Assembly: GCF_036884655.1 (NCBI RefSeq)
Contig: NC_088356.1
Coordinates: 16,491,001 to 16,555,000, forward strand
Direction of reading: 5' to 3'
Length of the DNA stretch: 64,000 bases
DNA from: Musa acuminata AAA Group
Lineage: Eukaryota; Streptophyta; Magnoliopsida; Zingiberales; Musaceae
Shown here: piece by piece, positions 9,423 to 20,344 of the stretch
Position numbering within the stretch: position 1 is the stretch's first letter
Layout: each line of letters starts with the position of its first letter
The notes under the pieces: model-generated
Databases searched by the model: none
What the model saw: only the letters and a program-made list of their open reading frames with translations
Told to the model about the DNA's origin: nothing
Translations under genes and position numbers: made by a program

Positions 9423-11521
9423 TGTTGAATCTCGGATTTTGATGATGAAGTCAATTGTCATTTGTTGTCTAATCTATGTGTTGAGATAAGTGTGCAGGAT
9501 TAACTACGATGAAAGATAGACAAGCAGCAGGAGTTGCGCCGGAGTCAAGTTCATGATCACGTTGGGAGTTCGAGAGTTCGACGGAAGTTCGGACGGTCGT
9601 CGGAGGTTCTGCGAGAACAGATCCGAGAAGTCCAGAAGCTTGCCAAGCGAAGCTCGTCGGAACTTGCCAAATGGATCGTCGCAAAGTCTAGGAGTTTGCC
9701 GGAAGTCCGCAGGAGCATCACCGAGGGTTCATCGGATGATCGACGGAAGTTCGCCGGAAACTCGCCGGAAGGAGCGATTGACGCACCGAAGCAAAGCTGC
9801 AGAAGTTGTCTTAGATTTAATCGTAGTTAGCACATTGATTAAGTTGGAAAATGGGAGGTGATCCCATTGGCTTAATCTTGGGGCAATTGGGCCCCTGAAA
9901 GACTGAAATTGGGCCGAATGGAATGAACCATTCGGACCCTGATTGCACCAGGAGGTGCAACCGCCCAGGCCAGGAGGTGGCACCGCCTGGGCTAGGCTTC
10001 CCAGCGAGACTGGGCGGTGCAACCTCTCCAGCCGGGAGGTGGTACCGCCTGAGCTCAGTCTTCGAGCAAGACTGGGCGGTGCAACCTCCCTGGCAGAGAG
10101 GTGGCACCGCCTGAGCTCAGTCTTCGAGCAAGACTGGGCGGTGCAACCTCCCTGGCAGAGAGGTGGCACCGCCTGAGCTCGGTCTTCGAGCTCTGCCAGG
10201 CGGTGCAACCTCTCCAGTCAAGACGTGCAACCGCCTGATCCCAGAATTCCGGGATTTGATTGTTTTGAGCTCCAAATTTGAATTGGGTTGGGGCCTATAA
10301 ATTCCCAACCCATTCAGCACTGAAAAGATATAGACCTACATCGAAATCTTGATCTTTTCCGTGATTCTAAGAGCTCAAAAGTGTTGTAAAGCCTTTAAGT
10401 CTCCTCCTTCTGTTCTTCAAGTTTTCAGTTGTAAAGTGAGGAGAGAAAGGTCTGTAAAGGTTGTCTCCTGAGCCTGTCAAAAGGAGAGAAACTGTAAAAG
10501 GGAAGTTTGGCCTTCGCCTATTGAAGGAAGGCCCCTAGTTGACGTCGGCGACCTCGTCGGTGGAGGAAGCCAAAAGTGGAGTAGGTCAAGGCTGACCGAA
10601 CCACTCTAAATCTCTGGTTTGCGTTTAGTTTTGAGCACTTTATCATTACTGCAAACCTCCTTCATTACTACTGCTCTCTGCGCTTTCACGAACAAGTTCT
10701 AAGTGCTGTTCTTCCGAATCTGCATTCAGACGTAAATTCGTATTTTCGTACATTACAGTTTACGTTTACGTTTGATTCTGCAGAACTGTCTTCCGTGCTT
10801 TTACGAATGAGTTTCTTTGCAGTTTACACTTACATTTTGATCCTAGTGATAACTGCAAACTGTCCTCTGTAATTTTACGAACGAGTTTCAACATTTAGAC
10901 GTAAAACTGCATTTAGACGTAAATCGGCTTTCCTCGCACAATCATCAGATCTCAGTTCTCGTTTATGTCTTGATTTCAACTGCATACTGCCTTCTGCGAG
11001 TATACAAACAAGTTTCAAAGTTCAGACGCAAATCTGCATTTAAGACGTAAATCTGCGTTTAGACGTAAATATGCGTCTAGACGTAAATCTGCGTTTAGAC
11101 GTAAATCTATTTTTTGCAGATTACTTTTTGAGCTATACAACAGCAGCACATTGTCTTTATACTTCTGCTTAAACTGCTCCTAGATGCAAACTGTGTTTAG
11201 ACGCAATCTGCGGTTAGACGCAATCTGCGTTTAGACGCAATCTGCGCTTAGACGCAATCTGCGCTAAGACGCAAACTGCGCTAAGACGCAAACTATGCTT
11301 AGACGCAATCTGAGTTTAGACACAATCTGCATTTAGACGCAAACTGCGTTTAGACGCTAACTGTGTTTAAACGTAAACTGCACTTAATCATAAGTAATCT
11401 TAGAATCGGCTTTTGCATCAAAATAGTCTTTATCGAACGAACACAGCTTTTGGTTTTAATCGCTGAAAAATATCCGCTGCACTAATTCACCCCCCCCCTC
11501 TTAGTGCTCTCGATCCTAACA
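9423..11521 (+). repeat. Element A 3' LTR (2099 bp)
   Basis: Same TGTTGAATC...CCTAACA ends as the 5' LTR. It has two rather than three 62-bp units (10051-10174) and one more 18-bp unit near 11040, which accounts for the 43-bp length difference. TATA at 10296-10302. The other differences are about 20 single bases, mostly C/T or G/A transitions. Confidence 0.93.
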
Positions 11522-11526
11522 GTATC
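11522..11526 (+). other. Target-site duplication of element A, right copy (GTATC)
   Basis: Matches 1642-1646 exactly. Confidence 0.93.
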
Positions 11527-12963
11527 TCCTATAATTAACTCCTTTGGATGAGCATCTATATACTTCCATTCCTTGGGTAAGGAAATTTCGGAAGAAGATG
11601 CCTCCAAGTTGCCATTTTTAGGAGGAGGTTCATTTAAATTCAAATTATCAAAACCAAAATCATCATCAAAATCATTTTTCTTTAAATTAGAAATTTCATT
11701 AAAAACTACATGAATAGATTCTTCTATAACTAAGGTTCTCTTGTTGAAAACACGAAAAGCCTTAGAAACGGAAGAATAACCAAGAAAGATACCTTCATCG
11801 GATTTAGCATCAAATTTTCCTAAGGCATCCTTTTCATTCAAAATAAAGCGTTTGCAACCGAAAACTTTAAAATAAGAAACATTTGATTTTTGGTTATTCC
11901 ATAATTCATAGGGAGTTTTTGATGAAGACGGTCTTATTAGAACTCTATTCATGATGTAGCAAGTTGTATTCACGGCTTCGGTCCAAAAATACTTGGGTAG
12001 ACTATGTTCATTTAACATAGTCCTTGCCATTTCTTGTAGGTTTCTATTTTTTCTTTCAACTACTCTATTTTGTTGAGGATTTCTTAGAGTGGAGAAGTTA
12101 TGATTGTATCCATTAACTTCACAAAGATTTTAGAAATCACGGTTTTGAAATTTGCCACCGCGATCACTCCGAATTGATGAAATCATAAAGCCTTTTTCGT
12201 TTTGAGTGAGTTTACAAAATTTGGAGAAACACTTGAAACAATCACTTTTGTGAACTAAGAAATAGGTCCAAGTGTACCTAGTATAGTCATCCATAATTAC
12301 AAAAGCATATTTGCTTCCTCCTAGACTTGTCGTGTCAATTGGTCCAAATAAGTCCAAATGGATCAATTGTAATGGTCTAGTGGTGCTAATTTGATTTTTT
12401 GGTTTGAAACTAGTCTTTATTTGTTTACCTAGTTGACATGCATCGCATACTTTGTCCTTATTAAACTTCATATATGGAATCCCTCGTACTAATTCTCTAG
12501 ATGAGATCTTAGATATTAGTTGCATGCTTGCATGGCCTAATCTCCTATGCCAAAGCCAAGCATCATCATTTAGAGCAGAGAAGCACATTTCATTACTTAG
12601 TTCATCAAGGTTGATGGTGTAGACATTATTTTGTTTTAATGCAATCATAGTCATGTTATTGTTTGGTTTTTCAATAATACACATATTTGATTCGAATCTA
12701 ACGATATAGCCTTTATCGCATAATTGACTAATACTCAAGAGATTATGTTTCAATCCATCAACTAGTAAAACATCATCAATAGAAAAACTTAATTTGTTAC
12801 CTATAGTTCCCTTGCCAGTGATTTTGCCTTTGTTGTTGTCTCCGAAGGTGACGTACCCTTCTTCTTTGCTAGTGAGCATAGAGAAATGAGATGGATCTCT
12901 AGTCATATGTCTTGAGCATCCACTATCGAGATACCATCTCTTGCTCCTAGCTTGTGGGTTTGT
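11527..12963 (-). pseudogene. pol: Element B pol, upstream piece: protease and integrase
   Basis: Reverse-strand reading in the same frame as B's gag. The protease motif [11 protein letters not shown] lies near 12930-12900. The pre-integrase segment [11 protein letters not shown] ... CDACQLGKQ follows, then the integrase core with IHLDLFGPI, IRSDRGGKF (the family GGEF changed to GGKF) and VVERKNRN. A nonsense codon (TAA, from CAA) lies just after NRDF near 12130. The region ends in the linker LIIGDT at the insertion point of element A and continues at 1646. I see no frameshift; its lesions are single-base nonsense changes. Confidence 0.87.
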
Positions 12964-14532
12964 CTACAAAAGAGGATGATTTTTAGGTACCCATTTGATT
13001 TTGGGTGCCTAAAAAATTGATCCACTAATTTTGTTATTCATTATTGAATTATTTATAGTTCCTTTAGGAACCCAAATTAATTTATGTGGACTAATTTTTC
13101 TAAATGGACATTTGTAGGTAATATGTCCGGATTTGCAACAAAAGTTGCATTTCATATAAGATGAAACATATAATGTAGGTCCTTTTATGAAAGTGGTAGG
13201 ATTTTGATGTGATCCTTTTACAAATCCAATTCCACTTCTATTTGCGACGTGACCCTTGTTTGTAAGGATCATGTCTAATCCTTTGCTACTAACCTTCAAC
13301 TTGTTTAAGGTTTCTTTAAGAAGCAAAATTTCATTTTTTATTGCTTCTAAATGCTCACACTTAGAGCATGGAGGAGTTTGAAGACTATCAAACTTATTTT
13401 GTAGTAAAACATGCTCTTTCTTTAAGATATTTAACTTCTTACTAATAGTTCTACATTCATCAAATAATTCATGAAAAGCGATAGAGAGTTCTTCATAAGA
13501 TAAATCTTCATTAATTAAACCACATACCTCTTCTCCTAAAGCCATTAGCGTGAAGTTTGCATCCTCTTTGTTGCTAGCTTCTTCACTTTCAGAATCACTT
13601 GAATTGTCTCAAGTTGCCTTTAAAGCTTTTTTCTTCTTTGGTTGCTTCTTCTTGGCTTGGGGGCATTCATTTTTGAAATGCCCTGGCTTCTTGCATTCAT
13701 AGCATATCACTTGGTCCTTTTTATATTCAAGTCTGTTTTTGGTGTTATTTTTAAATTTGTTCTTTCTTAAAATTTTTTTAAATTTTTGAGTCAAGAGTGC
13801 AATGTCATTTTCACTGTCCTCATCACTTGATGTTCCTTTCAAGTGATCTTCTTGAGATGTGAGTGCCATATCCTTCCTGTTCTTTGGAAGGGGGTTCTCG
13901 AGTTCGTCATGATCTTGACACGTCATTTCGTAGGTCATTAGAGACCCAATAAGTTCTTCAAGAGGGAATGTTTTAAGGTCCTTGGCCTCTTGAATGGCCG
14001 TAACTTTTGGATCCCAACTTTTAGGAAGGGATCTTAAGATTTTATTTACTAGTTCGAAGTTAGAGAAATCTTTACCAAGAGCTTTGAGTCCATTGATGAC
14101 ATCCGTGAAATGGGTGTGTATGTCTCCGATGGACTCACTTGGTTTCATTCGGAAGAGTTCATAAGAGTGCACAAGGATGTTGATTTTGGACTCTTTCACT
14201 CGGCTAGTGCCTTCATGAGTGACCTCAAGAGTTCTCCAAATATCAAACGCTGAATCACAAATTGAAACACGATTAAACTCATTTTTGTCTAGTGCACAAA
14301 ACAAGGCATTCATAGCCTTTGCATTTAAAGCAAAAACCTTCTTCTCCGATTCATTCCATTCGCTCATCAGAAGAGAAGATTTTTGAAATCCGTTTTCGAC
14401 AATAGTCCAAAGCTCGAAATCCATGGAAATGAGGAAGATCCTCATATGGGTCTTCCAATATGTGTAATCCGACCCATTAAACATAGGTGGACATGTGATA
14501 GAATGACCCTCATGCATGCTGGAGTAAGCCAT
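12964..14532 (-). pseudogene. gag: Element B gag, two premature stops
   Basis: Starts at 14532 with MAYSSMHEGHSI in the conserved GAGATGGCT context. The copia gag domain (THMRIFLISMDFE, MNALFCALDKNEFNRVS) is followed by CCHC 1, CYECKKPGHFKNEC, and CCHC 2, CNFCCKSGHITYKC. There are two disabling stops in the same frame: a TGA replacing the Trp of ALKATWD near 13607, and a TAG near 13009 where A has Glu. A third in-frame TAG at 12964-12966 is the one shared with A, D and L. No frameshift is seen. Confidence 0.87.
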
Positions 14533-14570
14533 CTCTCTTGGGTATTAAATCAAATATGAGAGTGAGCCTC

Positions 14571-14582
14571 GCTCTGATACCA
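14571..14582 (-). other. Primer-binding site of element B
   Basis: GCTCTGATACCA on the plus strand, i.e. TGGTATCAGAGC in the element's orientation, two bases inside the 5' LTR. Confidence 0.85.
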
Positions 14583-14584
14583 AT

Positions 14585-15823
14585 TGTTAGGATCGGAGCG
14601 ACACTAAGAGGGGGGGGTGAATTAGTGCAGCGGATTAAAACTTGTAAGTTCGAAAATGATTTCGTAAAATGCAAGGAGATTTCGCTTTGATTATAACTTG
14701 AGTAAAGTAAGAAACCGAAAACGATTGCAGAAAGGTAAGTACTCACAGATTCAATGAACACGCCAATTTAAAGTGGTTCGGTCAAATGACCTACATCCAC
14801 TTGCGAAGCCTTCTTCAATGAGGCTTCCAACTTCCACTAGCAAATCACTTGAAGGGGAAGGACTAATACCCCTCTTACAACCTTTACAAGTGGTTCACAC
14901 TCTTACAATTTTTCAATAAGAAGAAAGGAGGTGAACACTCAAGCAATTTGAAAACAAGACTTGCTAAGACTTTGCTAAGGCTCTTATCTCAAACTAATGC
15001 TTTGCAAAAGTTGTATTCTCTGCTGAGAATTGAGGGGTATTTATAGGCCCCAAGAGGATTCAAATTTGGGCTCCAAACTTTGAATTCTCTTAGGTTTTCG
15101 AGACTGGCGGTGGCACCGCCTGTCAATGTCTGTCAAACGGTATACTGGCGGTGCCATTGCCTGTCGGTGGCTGTGCCACCGCCTGATCTCAGGTGCTGGG
15201 CGGTGCCACCGCCTGACACTTCGGGCTCTGGGCGGTGCCACCGCCCAGTCTGACGGTTCCACCGCCTGTCCCTGCAGATCTCTGGTTGGGCTTTAATTCC
15301 GTCCCAAACCAGGTCACTTTTGGGCCCAATTGGCCCCTAACCAAGATATAGGATCATCCCTTAATCCTAACCCTAATTACATGTGAACTACATACTCAAA
15401 AATATAATCCTAAGCAAGTTTTCATCTGGAAAACATTGAGTTTTGTTTTGGCGAGCCTTCCTGCGATCTTCCGGCAGACTTCTGATACGCCCTCGGGTTT
15501 CTTCCAGCGGACTCCCAGCAGGCTCCCGATCTTGTGATGAATTCAATGAGTAGTCGAGCCTTCTCGGTGATCTTTGCGAACCTCTGACGATCTCTTCGGT
15601 AGACTTTCGAAAGTTCCGATACATCTTCGATCTTTCTTGGTTGGTTCGGACAACATCACCGACGAATCTTCGAACTCTTAATCGTCCATCGAACTTGACT
15701 CTGGTATCCTTGCTTTATGTTTTTAGGCTATCGTAGTTAATCCTGCATACTTAACCTCAATAATATGGATTAGATCAATTAACCCATCAATTGATTTCAT
15801 CATCAAAATTCGAGATTTCAACA
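14585..15823 (-). repeat. Element B 5' LTR (1239 bp)
   Basis: Reads TGTTGAAATCTCG...GATCCTAACA on the minus strand. It has the palindromes (GGCGGTGGCACCGCC type) at about 15100-15260, a TATAAATA at 15038-15045, and the C-run next to the PBS. It is much shorter than A's LTR, so it belongs to a different family. It abuts element C at 15824. Confidence 0.88.
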
Positions 15824-17230
15824 AGTTGTATTTCTTTCGAGGTGAAACATGCAAAGTAGGGCCTTTAACAAAGGTGGTTGGATTTTGGTGAGAGCTACTC
15901 ACAAATCCGATTTCGCCTTTTCTATGAACATGACCTTTGTTGGCAAGGATCATGTTCAAGGATTTGCTATCGACCTCAAACTTTTTTAAGGTTTTCTTAA
16001 TTAGCAAGTTTTCCTTTTGAAGTAATTCTAGTTCATTACATTTCGTACATGAATCTAAACTATCATTGTGCTCAACTTTTAATCTATCATAATCACTAAC
16101 AAGAGAATCATGCTCCTTTTTTAACAATTTATATTTTTTACTCAAGATTCTACATTCATCAAACAATTCATGAAAAGCACTTGAAAGCTCATCGAAAGTT
16201 AAATTTGCATCTAATGAACTTGTTACCTTTTCTCCAATAGCCATTAGCACATAGTGAGCAACTTGCTCGGTGTTGGTTGGCTCCTCTTCATCGGAAGCAC
16301 TTGAGTTGTCCCATGTAGCTTTGAGAGCCTTCTTCTTTGGTTGCCTCCTCTTTGCTTGGGGACATTCACTCTTGAAGTGTCTCGGCTTCTTGCATTCATA
16401 ACAAATCACTTGTTCTTTCTTAGGTTCAAATTTATTTTTAGTATCATTTTTAAATTTATTCCTTTCAATGAATTTTTTGAATTTCCTTGTTAAAAGTGCC
16501 AAGTCTTCATTAAGGTTCTCATCACTTGAGTTTTCTTTCAAGTGGTCTTCTTTTGTTCTCAGTGCCATATCCTTTATGTTCATTGGAAGGGTGTCCTCAA
16601 TCTCTTCATGAGCTTTACATGTCATTTCATAGGTCATTAGTGACCTAATTAGTTCTTCAAGAGGTAAATTATTTAGATTTTGGCTTCTTGAATTACCGTT
16701 ACTTTAGAGTCTCAACTTTTTGGAAGGGATCTTAAAATCTTATTAACAAGTTCAAAATCCGAGAAACTTTTACCAAGTCCTTTTAGACCATTGACGACAT
16801 CCGTAAATCTGGCGTGCATGTCTCCAATGGTCTCACTCGGTTTCATTCGAAACAACTCATAAGAATCCACCAAAAGATTAATTTTTAACTCCTTCACTCT
16901 ACTAGTGCCTTTATGAGTCACTTCGAGTGTGTGCCAAATGTCAAAAGTCATTTCACAAATTGATACTCGATTAAACTCATTTTTATCTAATGCACAAAAT
17001 AAGACATTCATAGCCTTTATGTTTAAAGCGAAAGTCTTCTTCTCCAACTTATTCTAATTGTTTATTGGAAGAGAAGACTTTTGAAAGTCATTTTCTACAA
17101 TATTCCATAGTTCAAAATCCATTGAAATTAGGAAGATCCTCATTCTAGTCTTCCAATATGTGTAATCCGTCCCATTGAACATGGGCGGATGTGTAATTGA
17201 ATGACCTTTTATATTGCCGGCAAATGCCAT
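15824..17230 (-). pseudogene. gag: Element C gag, broken and truncated
   Basis: ATG at 17230 (MAFAGNIKGHSI). The gag domain is recognisable (TYWKTRMRIFLISMDFELWN, MNVLFCALDKNEFNRVS). There is a TAG near 17053 at ...LPINN, and a frame change near 16690 between ILRSLPKS and the LMTYEMTCKAHEE segment. CCHC 1 reads CYECKKPRHFKSEC (Gly replaced by Arg). A long charged coiled-coil region follows, then the reading enters the LTR of element B at 15823, just before CCHC 2. The residues an ORF finder adds below 15824 are LTR, not gag. Confidence 0.82.
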
Positions 17231-17280
17231 CTCTCTTGGGTTTAAAAGCAAATGAGAGTGAACCTTGCTCTGATACCAAT

Positions 17281-17976
17281 TGTTAGGATCAAGAGCGGCA
17301 CTAAGAGGGGGGGTGAATTAGTGTAGTGGAAAACTTTCACGATTTCAAAAAAATGTTCATTTCATTTAAAATCGATTCTGACGAAAATGGTTTTGATTCA
17401 ATCTATTTCGGAGAGAAGTTGAACTTGAAAGCTTTCGTAAAAGTGCAAGAGAAGATTAAGAAGGTTTGTAGTAAAGTAAATTGCACAATTGAAAAGCAAA
17501 CCGAAATTTAGAGTGGTTCGATCAAGATGACCTACATCCACTTTTGGATTCCTCCTCCGACAAGGTCACCAGCATCCACTAAAGGCCTTCCTTCAATAGG
17601 TGAAGACCGAACACCTCTTTACAGCACTTTCTCCTTTTTCCGGGTTTAGGAGACAACCCTTACAAGTCTCACTCCTCTTTCTTGGATGGTTACAAGGCTA
17701 AGAGATGAACGAGGAGAACCATAACTTTTACAACACTTTGATGACTCAAGAATTCAAGATTAAGCCAATACTTTCGTGCCCTTTCATGTAGAAAAGGGTG
17801 AGGTTTTTATACGCCCTAATGGCTTCAAAATTGGAGCTAAAAAGTGTCACATCCCCGGAATCCAGGGTACTAGCGATACCACTGTCGTTACTGGGCGGTA
17901 CTACCATTGCTGATCTGACACTAGGTGGTACCACCGTCGAACAGGGGCGGTACCACCACCTAGTCTGGGCGGTACC
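17281..17976 (-). repeat. Element C 5' LTR, partial (about 696 bp)
   Basis: Starts TGTTAGGATCAAGAGCGGCACTAAGAG on the plus strand (the LTR's 3' end). The PBS complement lies just left of it at about 17268-17279. It includes the G-run (plus strand), the short R/U5 and part of the U3 palindrome array (GGTACCACC at 17890-17975). It then jumps in the middle of the array to sequence belonging to D's LTR. Confidence 0.75.
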
Positions 17977-19046
17977 ACTAGAGGCCTTCTTTCAATAGGC
18001 GAAGGCCACCCACCTTTTTACAACTTTTCTCCTTTTGACGGGCTTAGGAGACAACCCTTATAAGTTTTCACTCCTCTCTTGAATAATCAACACTTAGAAA
18101 GAAAGAGGGAGAAGAACTCTAGCTTTTACAACACTTTTAAGCTCTCAAATACTCATAATAAAAGCAAGCTTTCGGTTGCCTTTCGTGTAGAAAGGGTGGG
18201 GTTTATATAGGCCCCAATCAGTTTAAATTTGGAGCTCAAAAGTGTCCATTCCCAGATTTTTGGGGTCCTGGTGGTACCATCGCCATAACTGGTCGGTACT
18301 ACCGCCTATCATCTATCACTGAGCAGTACTTACTACCACTCAGTCTGGGCGGTACTACCGCCTGATAGAGTTCGGAGATCGAGCTCTAGCGGTACCACCA
18401 CTTGATTGGGGCGGTACCATCGCTGGCAGTAATAACTGCCAGTGGTACCACCGCTTGACAAGGGCGGTACTACCGCCTAGAACTCCTAGGAGACCAAGTC
18501 TCTTGGCGGTACCACTGCTGGCCAGGAATTCTGAGTTTGAATGGGCTGATTCATTCGGCCCAATTTGGATCTGCCAAGGGCCCAGTTGGCCCCAGATTAA
18601 GTTGATGGGATCACCTCCCAATCGTAACTTAATCTACATGCTAACTACGATAATTAAGACATCAATACTACAGATCATGTTCTGGTGCGTCAATCGTTTC
18701 TTCCGGCGAGCTTCCGACGAACTTTCGACGAACATATGATAAACCCTCGACGATGCTCCGACGGACTCCCGGAAAACTCTTGGACTTGCGACGATCCTCT
18801 TGATGAGTTCCGACGAGCTTCGTTGGCAAGCTCCTGGACTTCTCAGATTATTCCCGTAGAACCTTCGATGATCGTCCGGACTTTCGACGAACTCTCGAAC
18901 CCCCAACATGATCTTGGTCTTGACTCCGGCTTAACACCTGCTGCATGTCTTACTGTCATCGTAGTTAATCCTGTACACTTATCTCAACATACGGATTAGA
19001 TAACCAAATGACAATTGACTTCATCATCAAAATTTGAGATTCAACA
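17977..19046 (-). repeat. Element D 3' LTR, truncated
   Basis: Ends TTCAACA at 19046, next to the PPT. It matches the 5' LTR of D from about 25254 rightwards, with many differences. The portion equivalent to 24961-25253 is missing, and CCACTAGAG at 17975-17983 marks the join to element C's LTR. Holds GGTACCACCGC-type palindromes at 18275-18520. Confidence 0.8.
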
Positions 19047-19060
19047 ATCTCCCCCTTTTT
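19047..19060 (-). other. Polypurine tract of element D
   Basis: Plus strand ATCTCCCCCTTTTT, i.e. AAAAAGGGGGAGAT in the element's orientation, directly next to the 3' LTR. Confidence 0.85.
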
Positions 19061-20344
19061 GATGATGACAATCAATTGATGACGGAGTTAACCTTAACTC
19101 CCCCTATCTATATGTCATTCTTAAGATAAGTCATTCTTGAATTCAAAGCCTTTGAATTCAAGAGACATATTGATAAGTTAAGTTCATTTAAACTTATCAA
19201 TACCCCCATCATGATTCCTATCATGATGTATCTTTCTGAAAATGATGTCAAGGCTTGACATCCATTTTCAAGTCTTATATTTCATATGTGAAAGATAGCA
19301 ATCATAGCAATTCATCACAAGGCAAGATATCAATTTGTAAGATTGTGATGTAAGCTCTAGATATCTTATCATGATGCAAATATGGCAATCATAGCAATTC
19401 ATCATATGGCAAGATATCAACATTGTAAAATTACAATGTAAGCTCTAGATATCTTATCATTAATGCAAATATGGCAATTATAGCAATTCATTTTACCATC
19501 AATTTATCATATATTTCTCCTCCTTTGTCATCAACAAAAAGGAGAACGATTCAAGTGTATTTCAAGCATAGTAATAAGTGCGGTAAAGATTCATGTTATT
19601 TTTCAACAATAAGATACCATTCATACAAATTCTTTTTTAAGCAATCATGACATGGTATCATTCAAAAGTCCATTAAGGAGATAGCTTTCATTATTTCTTC
19701 CTTATTTGTCATTAACATTTTGCATGAAGGAGGAAAGCAGTTAAAAACGATAAGAGATTAAATCATGCTTCATTTTCACAAGGATCAAGATATATATGTG
19801 AAATTTAAATCCTTGCAAGTGTTCATCTCAAAAAGAAATCTTCCTTCATCAAGAAGGAATTCATATGAAAGAATCATTACATCAAATCCATTTCTCGATT
19901 TAAAAATTATTTTTCATAAGGTAAATCCATGAGAGATGTATTTGTTAATTAATTTCTTATGTCAAAAATCATGGAGCATTGATATGAAATAAGCTTGATA
20001 TGACATAGGCTCATGAAAGCTCCATTCAACAAATACATTAAGTCCGGAAGAGAAATATAAAATCATGCATTGTTAGGATCAAGAAAGTCTGAAAATGAAG
20101 TTTAACAAATTCATGCATTCGGACAAAGTTTTGCCATAGCTTTTCAAACACAATCATGATGGTAAAACATACTTATCATTGTGGAATTCAAGACACAATT
20201 TCCAACATGTTATTAAAGCATATAATCATGTAAGATTTTCATGCATTAAGTGATTGATCATAGAATCAAGAAAGCCCGAAAACAAATTCATGCATTCAGA
20301 CAAATCAACGTTCATAATTCTCTTCTAATGAAATCAAATTATTT
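19061..20344 (-). other. Element D 3' non-coding spacer
   Basis: AT-rich, no coding sequence recognised. It contains a short purine tract near 19095-19105, a decayed internal PPT-like block near 19510-19545 (complement of TTTTTGTTGATGACAAAGG...), and a roughly 90-bp unit repeated two and a half times at about 19288-19490, with CTCTAGATATCTTATCAT in each full copy. Confidence 0.7.
19288..19490. repeat. Tandem repeat of about 90 bp in element D spacer
   Basis: Two nearly complete copies and part of a third. Each copy runs from GGCAATCATAGCAATTCATCA through AAGCTCTAGATATCTTATCAT to ATGCAAATAT, with small differences. Confidence 0.7.

Larger units (their letters stand above)
1647..11521 (+). mobile_element. 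Element A: nearly complete Ty1/copia SIRE-type retrotransposon
   Basis: A full element of about 9.9 kb: 5' LTR 1647-3788, PBS 3791-3802, gag 3839-5422, pol 5423-8472, 3' non-coding spacer, PPT 9409-9422, 3' LTR 9423-11521, and a 5-bp duplication GTATC at both ends. The two LTRs differ at roughly 20 sites counted by eye (about 1%), plus copy-number changes in two short repeats, so the insertion is recent. It lies inside element B in the opposite orientation. Only one clear disabling lesion is visible, a 1-bp deletion near 6020. The UAG after gag may be functional. Confidence 0.93.
1213..15823 (-). mobile_element. Element B: Ty1/copia SIRE-type, 3' truncated, split by element A
   Basis: B reads from its 5' LTR (14585-15823) through gag (14532-12967) and pol (12963-11527). 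It is interrupted by element A and resumes at 1646-1213 in the RT domain, where it is truncated. The two halves meet exactly at A's GTATC target duplication and rejoin the same reading frame. B's own right end (15823) abuts sequence of element C inside C's gag, so B inserted into C. Its 3' LTR and RNase H are missing. Confidence 0.85.
15824..17976 (-). mobile_element. Element C: Ty1/copia SIRE-type remnant (partial LTR and gag)
   Basis: Minus-strand remnant. A piece of 5' LTR (17281-17976) is followed by a PBS and most of gag, cut at 15824 by insertion of element B in the codons of the second CCHC knuckle. The distal part of the 5' LTR has been lost at a junction with element D near 17975. 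The downstream half is not in the window. Confidence 0.83.
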
